A stretch of DNA of 64,000 bases, taken from the NCBI RefSeq assembly GCF_030269305.1, contig NZ_BSTC01000010.1:248001-312000 (forward strand), in the 5' to 3' direction. This document shows, one piece after another, positions 25,230 through 34,344 of this stretch (the first letter of the stretch is position 1; every line of letters starts with the position of its first letter). The notes under the pieces are model-generated. The model worked only from the letters and a program-made list of their open reading frames with translations, was not told the origin of the DNA and made no database searches. Origin of the DNA: Kineosporia sp. NBRC 101731. GTDB taxonomy: Bacteria > Actinomycetota > Actinomycetes > Actinomycetales > Kineosporiaceae. Made by a program: the position numbers and the translations under genes.

Positions 25230-27369
25230 ATGTCAGGACGGTTCGTGGGGGAAACAGTAACGCCGCCACATCTGTCCTTATATGTAAGGAATCGCACGTC
25301 TTCGTGGAGTTCCTGGCACGTCCGGCTCCCCGCCGTCGCACTCGCCGTCTGCCTGACCCCTGTCGGTCTGCTGGCGCCTCTGGCACCGACCACCGCTCAC
25401 GCCGCCGAGATCTCGGCCTTCGACGCGGTGAACCAGTTCATCGGCACCGAGCTGGACACGTCGCAGAACAAGAGCAACGACGCCTACGGCAACATCTACC
25501 CGGGCGCGAGCGTGCCGTTCGGCATGGTGCAGCCCAGCCCGACGACCTGGGGGGAGAGCAACCCCAACGTCAGCCAGAAGGGCGGGTACGAGTACACCGC
25601 CTCGCTGATCCGGGGTTTCGGTCTCACCCGGTACGAGGGGACGGGGTGCACGGGCCGGTTCGGTGGGTACGAGTTCCCGACGATCCCGTACGCGGGCGAG
25701 CTGACCGGGGGCGTGCTACCGAAGAGCCCCGCGAGCAACATCAAGGACTACTACCTGCCGTTCCGCCACGACAACGAGACCTCCCAGCCCGGCTACTACG
25801 GCGTGAAGCTCGACAACGGGGTGGAGGCGGAGATGACCTCCTCCACCCGCACCGCCGTGAGTCGCTACGACTTCCCCAAGAGCGGTAGCTCGTCCCTCAT
25901 TCTCGACGTCTCCGGCCCGAACAACCGCACCTTCGGCAGTGAGGTGACGATCGACCCGGCGACCCGCACGGTCTCGGGCTGGATGTACGGCGTCGACGTC
26001 TGCGACAACGGCAACTACTACAAGGCGTACTTCTCCACCACGTACGACCACGACTTCGCCGCGTACGGCACCTGGACCGACGACACGATGACGGCCGGTT
26101 CCACGCACGCGGTGAAGAGTAGTGAGGACGTGGGGGTCGACTACCGGCACGACACCGGCGCCTGGCTGACCTTTGCGCAGGGCGCCAAGGTCGTCGCCAC
26201 GACCGGGTTCAGTTACGTGAGTGTCGAGAACGCGGCTCTCAACAGTGAGACCGAGGTCGGGGACGACGGTTTCAACGACGTGCGGGCAGACGCGAAGAAG
26301 GCGTGGAAGGAGGCGCTCGGGACGGTGGACGCCGAGGGCGGCCGGGGCCTACACCCAGACCGGTAACTACCTCTCCAACCAGCCGGCTTTCGGAACACCC
26401 TGGGTCTACAACTGGCTGCAGGCACCCTCGAAGACCACGGATGTCCTCTACCGGGCTGTCGAGCAGATGTACGACACCACGCCGAGCGGACTGCCCGGCA
26501 ATGACGACCAGGGTGCGCTGAGTGCCTGGTACGTCTGGGCGAACATCGGCCTGTACCCGGCCATCTACGGCACCGGTGACCTGGTGGTCAGCGCGCCGAT
26601 GTTCGACCGGATCGTCATCGACCCGGTCGGTGTCTCCCGGAAGATCAAGATCAACGCCTCCGGCGTGGCCCGGGGGGCCACGTACGTCAACGGCCTGGAG
26701 GTCAACGGCAAGGCCCGGTCGAAGTCCTGGCTGGACAGCTCTTTCGCCCAGGCCGGGGGAACCCTCGACTTCACCATGACGGCGACCGCGGGTACCTGGG
26801 GCACTGGTGCCTCCGATGTTCCCCCCTCCTACACCGAGGGATCGAACGCCCCCAACAGCGTGGGCACCACCCCGGACGGCCAGGGCAACCTCGGCTCGAT
26901 CGACCTCAGCGACTGGTCCCTGTCGCGTGACTCGCTGGCCGCGGCGGGTGTCACGCCGGGGTCCGCGGTGGGCGACTTCACCTGGCCCGCCTCGGGACCG
27001 GGGGAACCGGACAACTGGATTCCGCACGGCCAGAAGATCGCCGTGACCGGACAGGGCGCGCTGTCGTTCCTCGGCCTGTCCACCAACGGCCCGGCGAAGG
27101 GCACGGCCGTGGTGACCTACACGGACGGCACGACCCAGGACGTCCCGTTCTCCCTCAGCGACTGGGCCGCGAGCCCGGCGGCGGGGGAGCGAGCGGCGGT
27201 CACCCTGACCGGCCGCAGCAACGTCAACGGCACGGCGGGCACCGGCACGTTCCGCGTCTTCGCCTCCGCGCCGGTCGCTCTCGATCCCGCCCGGACGGTC
27301 GCGTCGGTGACGCTGCCGGAGAGCACCGACAAGGGCATCATGCACATCTTCGATGTCGCGGTGAGCTGA
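25230..27369 (+). pseudogene. GH92 alpha-1,2-mannosidase remnant with internal deletion and frameshift
   Basis: The 5' part (25230-26366) encodes a signal peptide (APLAPTTAHAAE cleavage region) and the N-terminal beta domain of a secreted GH92 mannosidase. It ends in AWKEALGTVDAEGG, then runs into a stop. The 3' part, in the +1 frame from about 26347, resumes at YTQTGNYLSNQPAFGTPWVYNW and continues through GLPGNDDQGALSAWYVW to the family's C-terminal strands and an extra beta domain. In intact enzymes several hundred residues of the catalytic barrel lie between those points. The gene has thus lost most of its (alpha/alpha)6 domain and is out of frame. A strong terminator follows. Confidence 0.82.
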
Positions 27370-27376
27370 CCCGGGC

Positions 27377-27415
27377 CGGGCGGTCATCCTCGTAGGCCGT
27401 GAGGGTGACCGCCCG
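27377..27415 (+). terminator. Terminator after the GH92 remnant
   Basis: 15-bp stem with one G-T pair (27377-27391 with 27401-27415), 9-nt loop, 8 nt after the stop codon. Confidence 0.75.
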
Positions 27416-27441
27416 ACCGTCGCATACGCCACACTGACCCC

Positions 27442-29022
27442 GTGAGTTCGACCCTCTACCGACGCGCCCAGTTGCCGGAGCCCCCCGGCCTCCTCGACGA
27501 GTTGCCGCGCCGGTGGGAGGTGCTGGTGCGCGACGGTGTCATCGCCCGGATCACGCCCGAGGGCGCGGCGGCGGACGGGGCCGACGGGGCCGACGAGGTG
27601 GTCGACCTGAACGGGGCCCTGCTGCTGCCGGGTTTCGTGGACGCGCACGTGCACGTCACCGACACCGGCCTGTTGCTCGCCGGGGTGGACTGCTCGGGTG
27701 CCCGCTCGGTCACCGAGATTCTCGACCGGGTGGCCGATCTGGCCCGCCGTCGGCCCGGGCGGCAGGTGCTGGGACACGGCTGGGACGAGCTGAACCTGGC
27801 CGAGGGGCGGCCGCCGACGGCGCAGGAGCTCGACAACGCCAGTGGTGGGGCGGTGGTGTACCTGTCCCGGGTGGACGTGCACTCGGCCGTTGTCTCCGGC
27901 GCCCTGGCCGACCAGGCCGGACTGCGAGGGCTCGAGGGCTGGCAGGAAGGTGGCCGGATCGAGCGCGACGCCCACCACGCCGCGCGGCACACGACCCGGT
28001 TCGCGATCCCCGCCCCCGAGCGGCGGGAGCTGCAGCTGCTCGCCCTGCGGCACGCGGCGGACCGGGGGATCGTCGAGCTGCACGAGATGTCGGCCCCGCA
28101 CATCGCCCCGGACGAGGACCTTCTGGCCCTGCTGGATCTGGCGGAACCGGGAACGGCGGACATCGTCGCCTACCGCGGTGAACTGGTCGCGACCGAGCAG
28201 GAGGCCCGTGAGGTGCTGGCCCGGTTCGGCGGCCGGCTGGCCGGGCTGGCGGGCGACCTGATGATGGATGGCGCGTTCGGGTCCCGCACGGCCGGGCTGC
28301 TCGCCGATTACGAGGACGCGCACGATCACCGCGGATATCTCTACGCCACCGCCGACCAGGTCCGCGACCATCTCGTGGCCTGCACCCGAGCCGGTGTGCA
28401 GGGCGGCTTCCACGTCATCGGCGACCAGGCGGTCGCCGAGCTGGTGCAGGGGCTGCGGCAGGCGGCGGAGCAGTTGGGGGACGATGCGATCGCCGCGGCG
28501 GGGCACCGTCTCGAGCACGTCGAGGGCATCGGCGCGCACGACATCCGGACCCTGGCCGACCTCGAGGTGATCGCCAGCGTGCAGCCGGCCTTCGACGCGT
28601 TCTGGGGCGGGTACGGCCAGATGTACGCGAAACGTCTGGGCATCGACCGGGCCCTGGCCCTGAACCCGTTCCTGTCGATGCTGCGGGCCGGTGTCGACCT
28701 GGCCTTCGGATCGGACAGCCCGGTGACGCCGTTCGCGCCCTGGGAGGGCGTGCGGGCGGCACTGCGCCACCACAACCGGGCCCAGCGCCTCGACCTGCGC
28801 ACCGCGATCGAGGCGCACACCCTGGGCGGGCGCCGGGCCGCCCGCCGCCCGGGGCCGGCGACCGTCCGGCTGGGTGAGGGCGACCGGGCCGAGTTCACCG
28901 CCTGGACGTCACCGGGCATCCGGGTGGCGAACGCATCGGCCGAACCGGTCACGCTGGCCGTGCTGGCCGAGGAACTCTACGGCGGTGACCCGGTGCCGGA
29001 GCTGGTGCTCACCCGCCGATGA
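27442..29022 (+). CDS. Amidohydrolase (YtcJ-like)
   Basis: 526-residue metal-dependent hydrolase of the amidohydrolase-3 type. Motifs: LLPGFVDAHVHVTDTG (HxH metal ligands near 70), DGAFGSRTAGLL (carboxylated-lysine region replaced by a GAFGSR turn as in this subgroup), FHVIGDQAVAEL (His ligand), GHRLEHVE (second His), and FGSDSPVTPF (catalytic Asp). The C-terminal strand belongs to the composite beta sandwich. Substrate unknown. It lies directly upstream of kamD in the same direction, so a supporting role in lysine catabolism is possible. GTG start with a weak CACACT box 6 nt upstream. Confidence 0.85.
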   Translation: MSSTLYRRAQLPEPPGLLDELPRRWEVLVRDGVIARITPEGAAADGADGADEVVDLNGALLLPGFVDAHVHVTDTGLLLAGVDCSGARSVTEILDRVADLARRRPGRQVLGHGWDELNLAEGRPPTAQELDNASGGAVVYLSRVDVHSAVVSGALADQAGLRGLEGWQEGGRIERDAHHAARHTTRFAIPAPERRELQLLALRHAADRGIVELHEMSAPHIAPDEDLLALLDLAEPGTADIVAYRGELVATEQEAREVLARFGGRLAGLAGDLMMDGAFGSRTAGLLADYEDAHDHRGYLYATADQVRDHLVACTRAGVQGGFHVIGDQAVAELVQGLRQAAEQLGDDAIAAAGHRLEHVEGIGAHDIRTLADLEVIASVQPAFDAFWGGYGQMYAKRLGIDRALALNPFLSMLRAGVDLAFGSDSPVTPFAPWEGVRAALRHHNRAQRLDLRTAIEAHTLGGRRAARRPGPATVRLGEGDRAEFTAWTSPGIRVANASAEPVTLAVLAEELYGGDPVPELVLTRR

Positions 29023-29106
29023 CGCTGAATGCGTGCGAGGGACCCGAGCCTCATCGGAACGGCTGTAAGTCTTCCTGAAAAGGACCCTCGATGCGATGAT
29101 TCTTCC

Positions 29107-30678
29107 GTGGAAACGAGCCAGAGTGCGCTGATTCGCCTGGATCCTGCCCAGGTCCGCCGGGCCCGGACCCTGGCCCGCAGAGCCGGGCGCCCGATCGTGC
29201 AGCTCGCCACCACCCACACCACGGTCTCCGTCGAGCGGGCCACGGTGCGCCTGGCCGGCCTGGAGGGCGCCGACAGCGAGCGCGTGCCCTGGGTGAACCG
29301 GCTGGTCGACGCGGTCCGCAGCGAGGTCGGGCTGGAACACGGTGTGGCTCTTCCGGTCTGGGACGCGCTCGTGCGCGGGCAGGCGCCCGACCTCCTCACC
29401 CTGGCGCAGAAGGCGTCCACCGGTGGGGGCGGGTTCCGGATCCCCGCCGGTCGTGACCTGGTGCGGGCCCGGTCGGCGGCCCGCAAGGCCGTCGGCACCG
29501 GGATCAAACGCATCGACGCCAGCCGGAAACAGCGCGAGCGCATGATCCGGCGCCACGGTGACGCGCCCCGCCGACCGTGGATCTACCTGATCGTGGCCAC
29601 GGGCGACATCTACGAGGACATCCCGCAGGCCTGCGCCGCCGCGCGGGCCGGGGCCGATGTGATCGCGGTGATCCGCTCGACCGGGCAGAGCCTGCTCGAC
29701 TACGTGCCCGAGGGGGCGACCCGCGAGGGGTACGCCGGAACCTACGCCACCGGCGAGAACTTTCGGCTGATGCGCGCCGCGCTCGACGAGGTGAGCCGTG
29801 AGCTGGGCCGGTACGTGCGGCTGACGAACTACGCGTCCGGCCTGTGCATGCCGGAGATCGCGGCGCTCGCGGGCCTGGAGCGGCTCGACATGATGCTCAA
29901 CGACTCGATGTACGGCATCCTCTTTCGCGACATCAACCCGGTGCGCACGTTCGTCGACCAGCGGTTCAGCCGTCAGATCCACGCCCGGGCGGGCATTGTC
30001 ATCAACACCGGGGAAGACAACTATCTGACCACGGCCGATGCGGTCGAGGCGGCGCACACCGTGACGGTGTCGCAGCTGCTCAACGAGTTCTTCGCGAAAG
30101 AGGCCGGCCTGCCCGACGAGCTGATCGGTCTGGGGCACGCGTTCGAGATCGATCCCGCTGTGCCGCAGTCGTTCCGGCTGGAACTGGCGCATGCCCTGCT
30201 GGCCCGCACGTTGTTCCCGGCGGCCCCGCTGAAGTGGATGCCCCCGACCCGGCACATGACCGGCGACGTGTTTCGCGGCTACCTGCTCGACGGTTTCTTC
30301 AATCTCGCGGGAGTGCTCACGGGGCAAGGCATTCTGCTGGTCGGGATGATGACCGAGGCGGTGGTGACGCCCTGGCTGAGCGACCGCGACCTGGCGCTCG
30401 ACAACGTGCGCTACGTGCTCGACGCGTGTTCCGGACTGACTGAGGATTTCCGGCCCCCGCCGGACGGTTTCATCGCGACCCGGGCCCGCGAGGTGCTGGG
30501 TGAGGCGGTCGGGCTGCTGGAGTCGATGGTGGACGAGGGGCTGCTCACGGCGATCGGTCACGGCACGTTCGCCGGGATGAAACGGCCGGCCGACGGCGGG
30601 CGGGGTCTGGACGGTGTGGTGAAAAGGGCCGAAGGGTATCTCAATCCGGCCATCGAGGCGTTGGAGGCAGATCAGTGA
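29107..30678 (+). CDS. kamD: Beta-lysine 5,6-aminomutase alpha subunit KamD
   Basis: Large subunit of the adenosylcobalamin- and PLP-dependent enzyme that moves the terminal amino group of beta-lysine to C5. 523 residues from GTG 29107, close to the 516 of the clostridial protein. The TIM-barrel core is recognisable in VATGDIYEDIPQACAAARAGAD, VIRSTGQSLLDYVPEGAT and LTNYASGLCMPEIAALAGLERLD. Start 29107 removes 26 codons with no family counterpart. It overlaps kamE by 4 nt (GTGA), so the subunits are coupled. Confidence 0.92.
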   Translation: METSQSALIRLDPAQVRRARTLARRAGRPIVQLATTHTTVSVERATVRLAGLEGADSERVPWVNRLVDAVRSEVGLEHGVALPVWDALVRGQAPDLLTLAQKASTGGGGFRIPAGRDLVRARSAARKAVGTGIKRIDASRKQRERMIRRHGDAPRRPWIYLIVATGDIYEDIPQACAAARAGADVIAVIRSTGQSLLDYVPEGATREGYAGTYATGENFRLMRAALDEVSRELGRYVRLTNYASGLCMPEIAALAGLERLDMMLNDSMYGILFRDINPVRTFVDQRFSRQIHARAGIVINTGEDNYLTTADAVEAAHTVTVSQLLNEFFAKEAGLPDELIGLGHAFEIDPAVPQSFRLELAHALLARTLFPAAPLKWMPPTRHMTGDVFRGYLLDGFFNLAGVLTGQGILLVGMMTEAVVTPWLSDRDLALDNVRYVLDACSGLTEDFRPPPDGFIATRAREVLGEAVGLLESMVDEGLLTAIGHGTFAGMKRPADGGRGLDGVVKRAEGYLNPAIEALEADQ

Positions 30679-31442
30679 GCGCGGGGGACGAGCGCCTGGT
30701 GCGGCCCTACGGCGACACCACCGGTGACGGGATGGTGCAGGTGTCGTTCACCCTGCCGGTGGCCGCCGGGAAGCTGGCCGAGGGGGCCGCGGCCCAGCTG
30801 GCGGGCTCGATGGGGATCGAGCCGGCGATGGTGGTGCACTCCAAGGCGCTGGGGCCGGAGCACACCTTCTTCGTGGTCTACGGCCCGGTGCGGCACCTGG
30901 TCGATCTCTCCGCGGTCACCGTGACCGAACGCGATTACCCCTTGCTGACACCGAAAGACGTGAACGCGGGCATCCGCCAGGGTCTGCGCCGCAAGCTGGT
31001 GGTGCTGGGGGCCTGCGTCGGCACGGACGCCCACACGGTGGGCATCGACGCGATCCTGAACATCAAGGGCTTCGCCGGGGAGAAAGGCCTGGAGTACTAC
31101 CGCGAGATGCGGGTGGTGAATCTCGGCGCCCAGGTGGCCGTGCCGCAGCTGGTGGAACGGGCCCGGGCCGAGCGGGCCGACGCTGTGCTGATCTCCCAGG
31201 TGGTCACGCAGAAGGATGCGCACCTGACCACCACCCGGGAGGTGGCCGCGGCCTTCTCCGAGGCCTACCCGGCCGGGCGCCGGCCGTTGCTGGTGGCCGG
31301 TGGGCCGCGTTTCGACGAGGGTGCGGCCACGGCCCTGGGGGTCGACCGGATCTTCGGGCGGGGCACCACCCCGGGCGAGGTGGCGTCGTACCTGGCCCAT
31401 GCGCTGGTGCCGGCGAGAGGGGCGAAGCATGACCGACAGTGA
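30675..31442 (+). CDS. kamE: Beta-lysine 5,6-aminomutase beta subunit KamE
   Basis: Cobalamin-binding subunit, 255 residues. The B12 signature DAHTVG at 118-123 supplies the lower-axial His120. Lys131, 11 residues later in NIKGFAGEKG, corresponds to the lysine that binds PLP in the clostridial enzyme, where the His-Lys spacing is also 11. The Rossmann domain follows (VNLGAQVAVPQLVERA, VLISQVVTQKDAH, LLVAGGPRFDEG). GTG start with TTGGAGG upstream. It overlaps kamD by 4 nt and kal by 14 nt. Confidence 0.93.
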   Translation: MSAGDERLVRPYGDTTGDGMVQVSFTLPVAAGKLAEGAAAQLAGSMGIEPAMVVHSKALGPEHTFFVVYGPVRHLVDLSAVTVTERDYPLLTPKDVNAGIRQGLRRKLVVLGACVGTDAHTVGIDAILNIKGFAGEKGLEYYREMRVVNLGAQVAVPQLVERARAERADAVLISQVVTQKDAHLTTTREVAAAFSEAYPAGRRPLLVAGGPRFDEGAATALGVDRIFGRGTTPGEVASYLAHALVPARGAKHDRQ

Positions 31443-31902
31443 GCGCATTGAGGACGAGGTGCGCACGCGGGCGGGGAACGCCCGTCTTCGGGGTGGCCCG
31501 GTGGGGGACGACCGCGAAGGTGCCGATCCGCGACTGGGTCTGGTGGTCGTCCACCAGCGATACGTCTCGGCGGCCCACGCCCACTACGCCGGTGACCTGG
31601 TGGACGGCGCGTTCGGCCTGGCCTGCTTCGGCGATGTGGCCACCGAGATCTGCATCCGCACCGACGGGGACGAGGGCCTGTTCGCCTCGTACGCGGACAT
31701 CCAGTTCCTCGGGCCGATCCGGGCCGGGGATGTGTTGCAGACCACGGGCACGGTGACCCGGGTCGGCCGGCGCTCCCGGGAGATCGACTTCACCGCCGTC
31801 GTCCTGTGCCGCCTTCGTCCCGATCTGGGGATCTCCGCGTCACAGGTGCTGCCGGAACCGATCGTGGCGATCCGGGCCCGGGGGACGGTGGTGGTGCCCT
31901 GA
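31429..31902 (+). CDS. kal: 3-aminobutyryl-CoA ammonia lyase (hotdog fold)
   Basis: Removes ammonia from 3-aminobutyryl-CoA to give crotonyl-CoA, the last pathway-specific step of lysine degradation. 157 residues with the Kal hotdog pattern: HAHYAGDLVDGAFGLACFGDVATE (about 44-67), GDEGLFASYADIQFLGPIRAGD and TGTVTRVGRRSREIDF. ATG 31429 is chosen since it starts 13 nt inside kamE. The longer frame from 31300 is only kamE read out of phase. Completes a kamD-kamE-kal operon. Confidence 0.88.
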   Translation: MTDSERIEDEVRTRAGNARLRGGPVGDDREGADPRLGLVVVHQRYVSAAHAHYAGDLVDGAFGLACFGDVATEICIRTDGDEGLFASYADIQFLGPIRAGDVLQTTGTVTRVGRRSREIDFTAVVLCRLRPDLGISASQVLPEPIVAIRARGTVVVP

Positions 31903-31926
31903 GGGCCCGCCGGGCCCGGGCCCGCC

Positions 31927-32655
31927 TCAGTAGTCGCGGGTACCGATCCGGGCGGCCGCTGCGGTGAGCAGCGCCAGGGTGTAGGCGGTGGCCACCACGA
32001 GGCCGCCAGGATCACCGCTGGTCGCGTCGCGGGCGGCCGAGAAGAGCAGGAACCCCGAGAGCGACTCCGCGCCCGGCGAGTACGTGGCCGCCGCCAGGGC
32101 GAACAGGGGCTCCACCAGCAGGGAGTCGAGCAGGAGCAGACCGGCGGGGATGGCGGCGGTACTCGTGAGCCAGCCCAGAGCGGCACCCGCCCAGCAGAGC
32201 AGGATCAGGGCGAGGAGGTGATGGGTGAGGACGGAGGGGATCAGGCCGACCGGGACGGGACGGCCCAGGGCGAGCGCCGCCCCGAAGGCCAGTGCCGTCT
32301 GGGTGAGGCCGACCGCGGTGCTGAGAGCGGCCAGGACGACCAGGCGGGCCAGGGCCAGGCGTCCCCGCCGGGGCTCCACGAGGAGAAGGACCGTGGCCAG
32401 GTGGTAGCGGGTTTCCTCGAGAACGGAGACGACCCCGATCAGCATGACCGGTAGGCCGACGAACGGGAGCAGCGACGCGGAGCCGGCTCCGGTGAGGGCC
32501 GCCGTCGCGGCCCCGGTCTCCAGATCTCCCGAGGACTCGGTCGCGATGACGAAGAGGGCCGCGACTGTGCCGGCCAGGACGGCGAGGGGAACGAGGATCC
32601 GCAGCGGCGGCAGACTGAATATCCGCCGCGCCTCCATCCGTACGGTGTTGCCCAC
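31927..32655 (-). CDS. ABC-2 type transporter permease
   Basis: 242-residue membrane protein with six hydrophobic segments, of the ABC-2 permease type that pairs with the ATPase encoded 34 nt upstream. Visible features are a short basic N terminus (MEARRIFSLPPLR), TM1 at about 18-38, and the EETRYHLATVLLLVEPRRGRL loop after TM2 that is usual in ABC-2 permeases of GliF/NosY type. Substrate unknown. Convergent with kal (24-bp gap). Confidence 0.85.
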   Translation of the reverse strand: MGNTVRMEARRIFSLPPLRILVPLAVLAGTVAALFVIATESSGDLETGAATAALTGAGSASLLPFVGLPVMLIGVVSVLEETRYHLATVLLLVEPRRGRLALARLVVLAALSTAVGLTQTALAFGAALALGRPVPVGLIPSVLTHHLLALILLCWAGAALGWLTSTAAIPAGLLLLDSLLVEPLFALAAATYSPGAESLSGFLLFSAARDATSGDPGGLVVATAYTLALLTAAAARIGTRDY

Positions 32656-32689
32656 GTTCGCTGCTCGTCCCTCGTCGATCGTTCGTCAG

Positions 32690-33625
32690 TTATGGAATCT
32701 CGGGGTGGGAACGTCCTGCCCCGGCGGTGAAGACGGAGTCGGCCGCGGTGGCCTCGAGGAACGCGTCCTCCAGCGAGGAGGTGTGGGACGAGAGTTCGTG
32801 CAGGGTGATGCCGTAGTGAGCTGCGAGTTCGCCGAGTTCTTCCAGGCCGGCTCTCCCGGTGACGACCAGCCCGTCGGGCCCGTGCGGCTCGACCGGGCCG
32901 ATGTGGTTGGCCCGGAGGCATTCGGCCAGGTGCTGGAGGTGAGGTGAGCGCATCACCACGTAGCGGTGTGTGAACCTCTCGACGAAGTCGCCCAGCCGAC
33001 CCTGAGTGATGATCTGGCCTCGGCCGAGCACGATGACTTCGTCTGCGGTCTGTGCCATCTCGGCGAGTTGGTGCGACGACAACAGCACCGTTCGGCCCTG
33101 CGCCGTGAGCGAGGTGAGGAAGTCGCGCAACCAGCGGATGCCCTGGGGGTCGAGGCCGTTCGCCGGCTCGTCGAGAATGAGGTACTCCGGGTCGCCGACC
33201 AGGGCCGCGGCCAGGGCCAGGCGCTGTTGCATGCCCAGGGAGAACTCGCCGCTGCGCTGCCGGGCGACATCGCTGAGCCCCACCAGATCGATCACCTCGT
33301 CGACCCGGCGATTGCTCGCACCGGCCGCCGCGGCCAGCATGTGGATGTGGGCCCAGGCGGTGCGGCCGGGATGGTGTGCCGTCGGGTCGAGCATGGCTCC
33401 GACCGTGCGGGAGGGATGCCTCAGCTGATGTATCTGGCGACCGCCGAACGTAGTGGACCCACTGCCGCGAACCAGTCGCAGCATGAGGCGCATGGTGGTG
33501 GACTTACCGGCCCCGTTGGGGCCGAGGAAGCCGGTGACGACACCGGGGCGTACCTCGAACGACAGGTTGCGCACCGCGTGGACGCCGTTGAACTCCTTGT
33601 TCAGCCGGCGGGCACTGATGGTCAG
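32690..33625 (-). CDS. ABC transporter ATP-binding protein (likely CTG start)
   Basis: ATPase of an ABC-2 exporter. Walker A GPNGAGKST, signature FSLGMQQRL, Walker B YLILDEPANGLDPQG and the switch His in SSHQLAEM are all present; the C-terminal 80 residues form the usual accessory domain. The first ATG/GTG is GTG 33574, but that cuts the first beta strand. Seventeen codons upstream in frame, a CTG at 33625 has AAGGAG 7 nt before it and restores TISARRLNKEFNGVHAV, the normal N terminus; an in-frame stop lies five codons further up. With CTG the protein is 311 residues. Confidence 0.88.
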   Translation of the reverse strand: MTISARRLNKEFNGVHAVRNLSFEVRPGVVTGFLGPNGAGKSTTMRLMLRLVRGSGSTTFGGRQIHQLRHPSRTVGAMLDPTAHHPGRTAWAHIHMLAAAAGASNRRVDEVIDLVGLSDVARQRSGEFSLGMQQRLALAAALVGDPEYLILDEPANGLDPQGIRWLRDFLTSLTAQGRTVLLSSHQLAEMAQTADEVIVLGRGQIITQGRLGDFVERFTHRYVVMRSPHLQHLAECLRANHIGPVEPHGPDGLVVTGRAGLEELGELAAHYGITLHELSSHTSSLEDAFLEATAADSVFTAGAGRSHPEIP

Positions 33626-33995
33626 ACTGTCGCTCCTTCATCGGATGAAAGTGGCGCCCCAGCGCCCCGATCGGGTTGAAGTGGGGCAAAAGTTACACAG
33701 GGTGCCAGCTTTTTCCGGCGCTCGGGCCGACCGGGATGTGGTGATCGCCACGGCCGCCCGAATGCCGCGGGCCCGCGTTGGCCGGACACCCGACGGGGCG
33801 GCTCGGGTCGCATCCGGGTTTTCGCGTCGCTTCCTGCACCGGGAACGGTGGTGGTGACCCGGCCCGGACGGACGATGGCGGTGCGCCGATAACGATGTGA
33901 CGCCGAAAACCCACCCGATTCATTACTCCAGGTCGACACGCCGTCACGCTGAGAAACGGCCTGTTTGGCCGACTACCTCTCTGGCCTCAGATTTA

Positions 33996-34040
33996 ACGCG
34001 CTGACCTGCGGATATAGAGAATCGTCGCAGGTCAGCGCGT
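33996..34040. repeat. 15-bp inverted repeat in the gene-free region
   Basis: Perfect 15-bp arms (33996-34010 and 34026-34040) separated by a 15-nt AT-rich spacer. No gene ends nearby, so it is not obviously a terminator; a structured small RNA or a protein site is possible. Confidence 0.8.
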
Positions 34041-34332
34041 CGAATTGATGACGGAGCCCTGGTTCACTAGCCTCGACGGCGCGATCGCTACGATCACAGC
34101 GATTGCCAGGGACGTCGGCCGAGTCCGGCGCCGCTCAGTAGACAACGGTGTTGTCCGTACATCCAGTGCGGGCAATGGCGGTCCGAAGGGCGGCGCGGAC
34201 CCGGCCGGGCACCTGCCGGTCAGGCAGCCGCGTCGGTTCCACGTGGTTCGGGACTGCTGGTCCGGGGTTGGCCGTCACGCCAGACGGCCCTGACCCTGGC
34301 CAGCGCCCGTTCGATGCTCCGGTGGGCTCCCG

Positions 34333-34338
34333 TACTCT
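34333..34338 (+). promoter_or_regulatory. lnt -10 box, leaderless start
   Basis: TACTCT, 6 nt, then the lnt ATG at 34345; no ribosome binding site. Confidence 0.45.
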
Positions 34339-34344
34339 TGCGGG

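Larger units (their letters stand above)
33637..34344. other. Gene-free stretch, 0.7 kb
   Basis: No supportable ORF. It holds the divergent upstream regions of the ABC operon and lnt, a long inverted repeat at 33996-34040, a small GACAAC-N3-GTTGTC repeat at 34141-34155 and, near 33970-34030, locally lower GC than the surroundings. Confidence 0.5.

Noticed and set aside
27442-27600. Leaderless start for the amidohydrolase as a firm example
   Set aside because: CACACT is a poor -10 and I did not count this gene, nor kamD with GATGAT, among the clear leaderless cases.
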